DNA of 64,000 nt from positions 63,236,501 through 63,300,500 of the forward strand of contig CM070901.1 in the NCBI GenBank assembly GCA_036417435.1, in the 5' to 3' direction. The stretch is from Inia geoffrensis. Taxonomy: Eukaryota > Chordata > Mammalia > Artiodactyla > Iniidae. Shown here piece by piece: positions 37,601-49,100 of the stretch. Numbering within the stretch: position 1 is the stretch's first letter; each line of letters starts with the position of its first letter. The notes under the pieces were generated by a model, which had not been told where the DNA came from, ran no database searches, and saw only the letters and a list, made by a program, of their open reading frames with translations. The position numbers were made by a program, and so were the translations under genes.

Positions 37601-39001
37601 TGGGCCAGGAGAAACCCCCATGAGTTTATGTCTCATTACTTCATGTTGGGTTTCTTAATTTAATTTTTATTTGTTATCACAGCAAATTTGATGACAATGT
37701 TTTGTTTGTTCTGGGTGTGCAAGATGTGGTTCTATTACATATAGGCATATTATCTGTTCACCTTGGGATCTGTTTCCCATGTGGGTTAGGACACAATGTT
37801 GAGTAGTCTTCTCTTGGTGTTCCGTAGGTCTTTGGTGCTTATATATTTCACATGTGTCGGTATACCTCTGTTTCCCGCAATATGCTAATTTATCCAGTCC
37901 TCAAACCTTTCCATTTGGTGAACCATACGTTTGTTGATCGAATCTTTGATTGCCTTTCTCTGTGAAAAATCTTCACTGGTATCAATTCTTAGGTAACACC
38001 GTTAAGTGATATCATAGGATATGGGTCCTTCGCTTTCTGACTTACTTCATGTTGTGACTAGCCCAGACTCATCTGTGCTGCTGCAAACGGCATGGTTTCA
38101 TTTTTTTCCTTGGCTACTATTCCATCTGTCCATGTACCAGTTCTTCTTTTTCATTCATCTTTGGATGGACTTTTCGGTAGCTTCCATGTCTTGCCTATTG
38201 TCATACTGTTGCAGGGCAGTTCTGCCTGCCTGTGTCTCTCTAATTGTGTCTTCTTAGGTCATAGGTGCAGGAGTGTGCCTGCTGAAGCCTATGGTGCCTC
38301 AATGGGTACCTGTTAAAGGCAGCTCCATTCTGTTTTCTTTAGTGGCTCTTTCCGGTTTAGTCCCACGTAGAGATGAGGGTACATATTTCTCCACAGCCCC
38401 TTCAGCATTAACTGTTTGCATAATTTTTGCTGATGGTCATTCTGACCGGTGTGAGCTGATACGTTTTTGACGATTGGATTTGCATATCTTTAATATTTCC
38501 TAATGATGAGCCTTTTCCATGCCTTTTTTGTTGTTGTTGCTGTTCAAAAGAAAACAACAACAGTGCGTGTAAAATATACCTCTTCGAATTGTCTTCTTGA
38601 AACCTTGCCCTCTTTTGAAACTTTGGGTCGATTTTCGACCCCAGGATTTTTTTGAAGGCGTGTGTCACTTACAAGTTTGCAATTGTTGTTAGTATTTAGT
38701 GACCATTAGCACTGGGTTGAATGCTGCTGTTGTGGGAAACGGCCGCACGGCGGCAGCGTTTCTCCATTCCCAAACCTTGTTACTAGGGCCGCAGAGCTTT
38801 CCTGGAACTCGTGTTCCTAAGTTGTAACTTAGAATGGAATGTGCCAGGAGAAAAACGCACAAGTTAATGTCTCAGTACATCTTCTTCATCGTTATACTTT
38901 AATTTTTTAATCAGGGTAATGATTAGAATATTATTTGTTCTAGGTGTACACAATCTGGTTCACTTGTACTATATATATATATCTATATATGTATACATAC
39001 A

Positions 39002-39042
<41 letters not shown>

Positions 39043-40377
39043 ATATGTATGTATTCATGTACAGATCCTCTTCCAATATAAATTAATACAGTGTTCAGAG
39101 GACCTCCCTTTGTATATGGTCAGTCTTTTATATGTACGTATTTCATATGTATTTGTATTCGTTTGGCAACCCTAACCTTAATTTGCCCATTGCTCCCACC
39201 TTTCGTTTTAGATAATCATAGTTGTTTTCTAACTGTGTGGCTTTCTCTGTGGAAATAAGTTCATTTGTACCAGTTGTTAGGTGACACCCAGAAGTGATAT
39301 CATAAGATATTTGTCTTTTGCTTTCCCACTAAATTTGTGTTCTGTGACTATCTCTCGGATCATGTATGGTGCTGCAAAGAGCAGCGTTTCATTGTTTTCC
39401 ACGGCTGAGATTCCATTGTGTACATGGAGCACTTCTTCTTTGTCCATTCATGTGTTGATGGCCATTTTGGTTGCTTCCATGTCTTGGCTTTTGTGAATAT
39501 TGCTGCAGTGCACCTTTGCCAGCCTGTGTCTTCTCGACTCTGGTCTGCTCAGGTGAAAGGCCCAGCGGCGGGCCTGCTGGATTGAATGGGACCTCAATTT
39601 TTACTTTGAAACACAGTTCCTTTGTGTTCTCATTATTGGCTCTTACGACTTTAGACCTCAACAGCAGCTAGAGGGTACACAGTTCTCCAAAACCTCTTCA
39701 GCATTGATTGCAGACTTTTTGATTACGGTCATTCGAGTGGTGTGTGTTGAAGCCATTTCATACATTAGATTGACATGAGTCTGATAATTCCTGATGTTGA
39801 ACTTTTATCCATTTCCCTTTTTATTTGTAAAGAGTGTGTAAAACTGACCTCTCGTACGATCTTCTTGAAAACTTTGACTCTCTTTTAAGTTTTTTGGCCA
39901 CTCCTTACCTCAGAACATTTTTTTGAGGGCAGGTGTCCTTTACAGCCCTGAGTCCTTGTGAGTATTAAGTGACCATTAGACGTGGTTTAAAGCCGCTCTT
40001 GCGGGAAACGGCTACAAGGCGGCAAAGTTTCTCCATTTACATCTCGGGGCATTTGGGCAACAGAGCCTTCCTGGAAATCGTGTTAGTAGGCTGTAAATTA
40101 GAGTGGAATGTGCCAAGGCAAACGCCTAACAGCTTATATCTCCTTACTTCTTGTCTGTTTTTTAAATGAATTTTTCTTTTTCCTCAGAGCAAATTAGATA
40201 AAAATGTTGTGTATGTTCTAGGTGTACAGAGTCTGGTTCATTATACCTATGTATCAATCTATTCATCTTTGCCTCCTTACCCTAGACGTTATTACAGAAT
40301 GTTGAGTGGACCTCTCTTGGTATTCCATAGGTCTTTGGTGATTATATATTTCATATGTATTCGTATAGGTCTGACAC
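34611..40377 (+). repeat. HOR unit 7 (5,767 bp)
   Basis: Shares the 5-6-7 set through monomers b, b' and c and shares the TA form with unit 6. In the later d monomer it reads 'cattattgg' and 'gcagacttttt' like units 1-4, not like 5-6. The change of affiliation inside one monomer indicates conversion or unequal crossover. A private 'caatagaag' near 35,291 breaks a spurious ORF. Confidence 0.93.
38970..39039. repeat. (TA)n microsatellite, unit 7 (70 bp)
   Basis: Same form as unit 6 with a shorter terminal TA run. Confidence 0.95.
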
Positions 40378-43300
40378 CCCCATATCCTAATTTATCCATT
40401 CCTCCCACCTTTCCATTTGGTTAAACATAATCTTGATTTCTTAATCCATGAGTGTCCTTTTCTTCGAAATAAGTTCATGGGTGTGATATCTTAGGTAACA
40501 CGTATAAGTGATATCATAGGATGTCTTTGTTTCGGTTTCTTTCTCCTTCAAGGTGTGTGATTGTCTCTAGGCCCTTCTATGGTGGTGCAAACAGCACTGT
40601 TTCAAGCTTTTCCATGGCTAATATTCCACTGTGTACGTGGACCAGGTTTTCTTGGTGCATTCATCTGTTGATGGATATTTTGGTTGCTTCCAAGGCTTGG
40701 CTGCGGTCAATATTACTGCAGTGTGGGATTGCCAGCCTGTGTCTTTTGGATTCTGGTCTTCTCAGGTGATAGGCACAGCAGTGGGTCTACCAGATCATAT
40801 GGTAACTCAATTTTTACCTTGAAACGCATGTTCTTTCTCTTCTAACGACTGGCTGTTACCAGTTTACATCCCACCAGCAGCTACAGGGTACACAGAGTTC
40901 TCTAAAACCCCTTCAGCGTGTATGGTTTGTGGACTGTTTGGCTGATGATCATTCTGACTGTTGTGAGGTGAACGTTTTCATAGATTGGATTTGCGTGTCT
41001 TTATTAATTTCTGATGTTCAGCATTTTTCCGTGCCCTCTCTTTGGTTAAAGAAAAAACAAGAGAAGAAAAGACAAAATGTGTGTAAAATATGCCTCTTGA
41101 AATTGTCTTCTCGAAAGGTTGCCTCTTTTGAATTTTTTGGTCGATTTTCGACCCCAGAACTTTTGAGGACAGGTGTGATTTACAGGCCTGCAATTCAGGC
41201 GAATTTTAACTGACCATTAGCACTGGGTTTAAGACTGCTGTTGGAGGAAGGCCAAAATGCTGCAGGATTTCTCCGTTCTCAAACCTGCTTACCAGGTCAA
41301 CAGAGCCTTCCTGGAAGCTGTGTTCCAAGGTTGGAAGTTCGAATGGCGTGAGCCAGGAAGGACCCCCATAATTTTATGCCCCATTATTTCTTGTTTGTTT
41401 TTTTCATATAATTTTAATCTTTTATGACAGCAAATTTGATTGTCATGTTTGCTTTGTTCTAGGTGTGCAAGATGTGTTTCTTTTTTACACCGAGACATAC
41501 ATGTATTCAACTTGGGATCCATTTGCCATGGAGGTTATGACACAGTGTTGAGTAGTCTTCTCTTGCAATTCTGTAGGTCTTTGGTGATTATATATTTCAT
41601 GTGTGTTTGTATATCTCTGTCAACGCCAATATCCTAATATATCCAATCTTTACAACTTTCCAATTGGTGAACCGTAAGTTTGTTTAATACATCTGTGATT
41701 CCTGTTACCTGTGGAAATATCTTCATTGGTATCCATTTCTAGGTAACACCTATAATTGATATGATAGGATATGTGTCTTTCGCTTTGTGACTTACTTCAA
41801 GTTGCGTGATTACGTCCAGAGTCATCTAGGGTTCTGCAAACGGCATTGTTTCATGTTTTCTCCGTGGCTCCTATTCCATCTGTACACGTGCCATTTCTTC
41901 TTAGTCCATTCGTCTCTTGATGGACGTTTTGGTTGTTTCCATGTCTTGGAGATTGTAATACTGCTACAGAGCAGTTTTGCCTGAATGTGTCATTCTGTTT
42001 GTCTTCCTAGGTTATAGGCCAAGGAGTGGGCCTGCGGGATCATACGGTATCGCAGTGTTTACCTTTTAAAGGCTGCTCCGTTCTGTTTTCATTAGTGGCA
42101 CTTACCAGTTGACGAGCCACTTAAAGGTGAGAGTGCATTTCCTCACAACCTCTTCAGCATTTATTCTTTGTATTTCTTTGCTGAGGGTCATTCTGACTGG
42201 TGTGAGCTGATACCCTTTTGGGGCTGGATTTGCATATATCTAATACTTCCTTCTCTTGAGCTTCTAGCCATGCATATTTTATTGTTTTCTTAAAGAGTGA
42301 GTACAGCTTCCCTCTTCACATAGTTTCTTGAAGTATGCGGCATATTTTGAATTTATTTTGCCATGACCACGCTCAACACATTTTGTGGGCAGGTGTCATT
42401 TATAGTCCTGCAGTCCTTGTGAATATGAAGTGACCTTCAGCACAGGTTGTCAAACTGCTGTTGCGGCAAACGGCCACAGGGCGGCAGCATTTCTACATTC
42501 CCTACTCTGGTTACTAGGGAAACAGTACCTTTGGGGAAGTAGTGTTCCTTTGTTGTAAATTAGAGTGGAATGTGCCCGGATACACACACAAAGCTACTGT
42601 CTCCTTAGTTATGTTTGTGTTTTATATTGAATGTATAGTTTTCTTCGGAGTAATACTCCATTGTGCACACGGACCACTTCTGTATCGTGCATTCATCGGT
42701 TGATGGACATTTTGGTTGTTCCAAGTCTTGGCTAGGGTAAATAGTGCTGCAGTGTAGGATTGTCAGCCTGTGTCTTTTTGATTCTGCTCTTCTCAGGTGA
42801 TAGAGCCAGTAGTGAGCTACCAGATCATATGGTAGCTCAATTTTTACCCTTAAACGCACCTCCTTTATGTTCTCACTACTGGCTGCTACTATTTGACTTC
42901 CCACCAGCAGCTAGAGGGTACACAGTCCTCAGAAACCCCTTGAGCATTTATTGTGTAGAGATTGTTTTGCTGATGATCATTCTGTTGTCAGGTAAACGTT
43001 TGTGTAGATTGAATTTGCATGTGTTTCGTAATTTCTGGTGTCGAGCGTCTTCCTTTTTTGTGAAACCAAAAAACATCATAAAGAAAAAAATGTGGCTTAA
43101 ATATACTCTTGAAACTGTCTTCTTGAAAGGTTGCCCTGTTTTGAATTTTTTCGTCGATATTCGAACCCAGGATTTTTTTGAGGGCAGGTGTCATTTACAG
43201 AGGTGCAATTCTTGTGGGTGTTAAGTGACCCTGAGCACTTTGTTTAAAGGTGCTTTTGCAGGAGACAGTCACAAGGCTGTGGCATTTCTCCATTCCCAAA

Positions 43301-46166
43301 TCTGGTTACGAGGGCAAAAGAACCTTCCTAGGTATAATATTCCAACTTGTAAGTTAGAATGGAATGGGCCAGGAGAAACCCCCATGAGTTTATGTCTCAT
43401 TACTTCATGTTGGTTTTCTTAATTTAATTTTTATTTGTTATCACAGCAAATTTGATGACAATGTTTTGTTTGTTCTGGGTGTGCAAGATGTGGTTCTATT
43501 ACATATAGGCATATTATCTGTTCACCTTCGGATCTGTTTCCCATGTGGGTTAGGACACAATGTTGAGTAGTCTTCTCTTGGTGTTCCGTAGGTCTTTGGT
43601 GCTCATATATTTCACATGTGTCGGTATACCTCTGTTTCCCACAATATGCTAATTTATCCAGTCCTCAAACCTTTCCATTTGGTGAACCATACGTTTGTTG
43701 ATCGAATCTTTGATTGCCTTTCTCTGTGAAAAATCTTCACTGGTATCAATTCTTAGGTAACACCGTTAAGTGATATCATAGGATATGGGTCCTTCGCTTT
43801 CTGACTTACTTCATGTTGTGACTACCCCAGACTCATCTGTGCTGCTGCAAACGGCATGGTTTCATTTTTTTCCTTGGCTACTATTCCATCTGTCCATGTA
43901 CCAGTTCTTCTTTTTCATTCATCTTTGGATGGACTTTCCGGTAGCTTCCATGTCTTGCCTATTGTCATACTGTTGCAGGGCAGTTCTGCCTGCCTGTGTC
44001 TCTCTAATTGTGTCTTCTTAGGTCATAGGTGCAGGAGTGTGCCTGCTGAAGCCTATGGTGCCTCAATGGGTACCTGTTAAAGGCAGCTCCATTCTGTTTT
44101 CATTAGTGGCTCTTTCCGGTTTAGTCCCACATAGAGATGAGGGTACATATTTCTCCACAGCCCCTTCAGCATTAACTGTTTGCATAATTTTTGCTGATGG
44201 TCATTCTGACCGGTGTGAGCTGATACGTTTTTGACGATTGGATTTGCATATCTTTAATATTTCCTAATGATGAGCCTTTTCCATGCCTTTTTTGTTGTTG
44301 TTGCTGTTCAAAAGAAAACAACAACAGTGCGTGTAAAATATACCTCTTCAAATTGTCTTCTTGAAACCTTGCCCTCTTTTGAAACTTTGGGTCAATTTTC
44401 GACCCCAGGATATTTTTGAAGGCGTGTGTCACTTACAAGTTTGCAATTGTTGTTAGTATTTAGTGACCATTAGCACTGGGTTGAATGCTGCTGTTGTGGG
44501 AAACGGCCGCACGGCGGCAGCGTTTCTCCATTCCCAAACCTTGTTACTAGGGCCGCAGAGATTTCCTGGAACTCGTGTTCCTAAGTTGTAACTTAGAATG
44601 GAATGTGCCAGGAGAAAAACGCACAAGTTAATGTCTCAGTACATCTTCTTCATCGTTATACTTTAATTTTTTAATCAGGGTAATGATTAGAATATTATTT
44701 GTTCTAGGTGTACACAATCTGGTTCACTTGTACTATATATATATATACATATATGTATACATACATATATGTATATATATATATATACGTATACATACAT
44801 ATATGTATATATATATATATATATATAAACATATGTATGTATTCATGTACAGATCCTCTTCCAATATAAATTAATACAGTGTTCAGAGGACCTCCCTTTG
44901 TATATGGTCAGTCTTTTATATGTACGTATTTCATATGTATTTGTATTCGTTTGGCAACCCTAACCTTAATTTGCCCATTGCTCCCACCTTTTGTTTTAGA
45001 TAATCATAGTTGTTTTCTAACTGTGTGGCTTTCTCTGTGGAAATAAGTTCATTTGTACCAGTTGTTAGGTGACACCCAGAAGTGATATCATAAGATATTT
45101 GTCTTTTGCTTTCCGACTAAATTTGTGTTCTGTGACTATCTCTCGGATCATGTATGGTGCTGCAAAGAGCAGCGTTTCATTGTTTTCCACGGCTGAGATT
45201 CCATTGTGTACATGGAGCACTTCTTCTTTGTCCATTCATGTGTTGATGGCCATTTTGGTTGCTTCCATGTCTTGGCTTTTGTGAATATTGCTGCAGTGCA
45301 CCTTTGCCAGCCTGTGTCTTCTCGACTCTGGTCTGCTCAGGTGAAAGGCCCAGCGGCGGGCCTGCTGGATTGAATGGGAGCTCAATTTTTACTTTGAAAC
45401 ACAGTTCCTTTGTGTTCTCATTATTGGCTTTTACGACTTTAGACCTCAACAGCAGCTAGAGGGTACACAGTTTTCCAAAACCTCTTCAGCATTGATTGCA
45501 GACTTTTTGATTACGGTCATTCGAGTGGTGTGTGTTGAAGCCGTTTCATACATTAGATTGACATGAGTCTGATAATTCCTGATGTTGAACTTTTATCCAT
45601 TTCCCTTTTTATTTGTAAAGAGTGTGTAAAACTGACCTCTCGTACGATCTTCTTGAAAACTTTGACTCTCTTTTAAGTTTTTTGGCCACTCCTTACCTCA
45701 GAACATTTTTTTGAGGGCAGGTGTCCTTTACAGCCCTGAGTCCTTGTGAGTATTAAGTGACCATTAGATGTGGTTTAAAGCCGCTCTTGCGGGAAATGGC
45801 CACAAGGCGGCAAAATTTCTCCATTTACATCTCGGGGCATTTGGGCAACAGAGCCTTCCTGTAAATCGTGTTAGTAGGCTGTAAATTAGAGTGGAATGTG
45901 CCAAGGCAAATGCCTAACAGCTTATATCTCCTTACTTCTTGTCTGTTTCTTAAATGTAATTTTTCTTTTTCCTCAGAGCAAATTAGATAAAATCCTTGTG
46001 TATGTTCTAGGTGTACAGAGTCTGGTTCATTGTATCTATGTATCGATCTATTCATCTTTGCCTCCTTACCCTGGACGTTATTACAGAATATTGAGTGGAC
46101 CTCTCTTGGTATTCCATAGGTCTTTGGTGATTATATGTTTCATATGTATTAGTATAGGTCTGACAC
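40378..46166 (+). repeat. HOR unit 8 (5,789 bp)
   Basis: Longest unit because of a 94 bp TA tract, offset by a 3 bp contraction of the T-run at about 41,161. In c it lacks the 5-7 variants. The c-core hairpin has a C to T change ('gggtcaatttt' near 44,391), typical of CpG decay. Its last ~400 bp carry variants shared with unit 9 and not with units 1-7, for example 'aaatccttgtg'. Confidence 0.92.
44734..44827. repeat. (TA)n microsatellite, unit 8 (94 bp)
   Basis: Longest tract, with two interrupted blocks, the second reading 'acgtatacatac'. Confidence 0.95.
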
Positions 46167-49100
46167 CCCCATATCCTAATTTACCCATTCCTCCCACCTT
46201 TCCATTTGGTTAAACATAATCTTGATTTCTTAATCCATGAGTGTCCTTTTCTTCGAAATAAGTTCGTGGGTGTGATTTCTTAGGTAACACGTATAAGTGA
46301 TATCATAGGATGTCTTTGTTTCGGTTTCTTCCTCACTTCAAGGTGCGTGATTATCTCTAGGCCCTTCTATGGTGGTGCAAACAGCAATGTTTCAAGCTTT
46401 TCCATGGCTAATATTCCACTGTGTACGTGGACCAGGTTTTCTTGGTGCATTCATCTGTTGATGGATACTTTGGTTGCTTCCAAGGCTTGGCTGCGGTCAA
46501 TATTACTGCAGTGTGGGATTGCCAGCCTGTGTCTTTTGGATTCTGGTCTTCTCAGGTGCTAGGCACAGCAGTGGGTCTACCAGATCATATGGTAACTCAA
46601 TTTTTACCTTGAAACGCATGTTCTTTCTCCTCTAACGACTGGCTGTTACCAGTTTACATCCCACCAGCAGCTACAGGGTACACAGGGTTCTCTAAAACCC
46701 CTTCAGCATGTATGGTTTATGGACTGTTTTGCTGATGGTCATTCTGAGTGTTGTGAGGTGAACGTTTTCATAGATTGGATTTGCGTGTCTTTATTAATTT
46801 CTGATGTTCAGCATTTTTCCGTGCCCTCTCTTTGGTTAAAGAAAAAACAAGAGAAGAAAAGACAAAATGTGTGTAAAATATGCCTCTTGAAATTGTCTTC
46901 TCGAAAGCTTGCCTCTTTTGAATTTTTTGGTCGATTTTCGACCCCAGAACTTTTTTTGAGGACAGGTGTGATTTACAGGCCTGCAATTCAGGCGAATTTT
47001 AACTGACCATTAGCACTGGGTTTAAGACTGCTGTTGGAGGAAGGCCAAAATGCTGCAGGATTTCTCCGTTCTCAAACCTGCTTACCAGGTCAACAGAGCC
47101 TTCCTGGAAGCTGTGTTCCAAGGTTGGAAGTTCGAATGGCGTGAGCCAGGAAGGACCCCCATAATTTTATGCCCCATTATTTCTTGTTTGTTTTTTTCAT
47201 ATAATTTTAATCTTTTATGACAGCAAATTTGATTGTCATGTTTGCTTTGTTCTAGGTGTGCAAGATGTGTTTCTTTTTTACACTGAGACATACATGTATT
47301 CATCTTGGGATCCATTTGCCATGGAGGTTATGACACAGTGTTGAGTAGTCTTCTCTTGCAATTCTGTAGGTCTTTGGTGATTATATATTTCACGCGTGTT
47401 TGTATATCTCTGTCAACGCCAATATCCTAATATATCCAATCTTTGCAACTTTCCAATTGGTGAACCATAAGTTTGTTTAATAAATCTGTGATTCCTGTTA
47501 CCTGTGGAAATATCTTCATTGGTATCCATTTCTAGGTAACACCTATAATTGATATGATAGGATATGTGTCTTTCGCTTTGTGACTTACTTCAAGTTGCGT
47601 GATTACGTCCAGAGTCATCTAGGGTTCTGCAAACGGCATTGTTTCATGTTTTCTCCATGGCTCCTATTCCATCTGTACACGTGCCATTTCTTCTTAGTCC
47701 ATTCATCTCTTGATGGACGTTTTGGTTGTTTCCATGTCTTGGAGATTGTAATACTGCTACAGAGCAGTTTAGCCTGAATGTGTCATTCTGTTTGTCTTCC
47801 TAGGTAATAGGCCAAGGAGTGGGCCTGCGGGATCATATGGTATCGCAGTGTTTACCTTTTAAAGGCTGCTCCGTTCTGTTTTCATTAGTGGCACTTACCA
47901 GTTGACGAGCCACTTAAAGGTGAGAGTGCATTTCCTCACAACCTCTTCAGTATTTATTCTTTGTATTTCTTTGCTGAGGGTCATTCTGACTGCTGTGAGC
48001 TGATACCCTTTTGGGGCCGGATTTGCATATGTCTAATACTTCCTTCTATTGAACTTCTAGCCATGCATTTTTTATTGTTTTCTTAAAGAGTGAGTACAGC
48101 TTCCCTCTTCAAATAGTTTCTTGAAGTATGCGGCATATTTTGAATTTATTTTGCCATGACCACGCTCAACACATTTTGTGGGCAGGTGTCATTTATAGTC
48201 CTGCAGTCCTTGTGAATATGAAGTGACCTTCAGCACAGGTTGTCAAACTGCTGTTGCGGCAAACGGCCACAGGGCGGCAGCATTTCTACATTCCCTACTC
48301 TGGTTACTAGGGAAACGGTACCTTTGGGGAAGTAGTGTTCCTTTGTTGTAAATTAGAGTGGAATGTGCCCGGATACACACACAAAGCTACTGTCTCCTTA
48401 GTTATGTTTGTGTTTTATATTGAATGTATAATTTTCTTCGGAGTAATACTCCATTGTGCACACGGACCACTTCTGTATCGTGCATTCATCGGTTGATGGA
48501 CATTTTGGTTGTTCCAAGTCTTGGCTAGCTAGGGTAAATAGTGCTGCAGTGTAGGATTGTCAGCCTGTGTCTTTTTGATTCTGCTCTTCTCAGGTGATAG
48601 AGCCAGTAGTGAGCTACCAGATCATATGGTAGCTCAATTTTTACCCTTAAACGCACCTCCTTTATGTTCTCACTACTGGCTGCTACTATTTGACTTCCCA
48701 CCAGCAGCTAGAGGGTACACAGTCCTCTGAAACCCCTTGAGCATTTATTGTGTAGAGATTGTTTTGCTGATGATCATTCTGTTGTCAGGTAAACGTTTGT
48801 GTAGATTGAATTTGCATGTGTTTCGTAATTTCTGGTGTCGAGCGTCTTCCTTTTTTGTGAAACCAAAAAACATCATAAAGAAAAAAATGTGGCTTAAATA
48901 TACTCTTGAAACTGTCTTCTTGAAAGGTTGCCCTGTTTTGAATTTTTTCGTCGATATTCGAACCCAGGATTTTTTTGAGGGCAGGTGTCATTTACAGAGG
49001 TGCAATTCTTGTGGGTGTTAAGTGACCCTGAGCACTTTGTTTAAAGGTGCTTTTGCAGGAGACAATCACAAGGCTGCGGCATTCCTCCATTCCCAAATCT

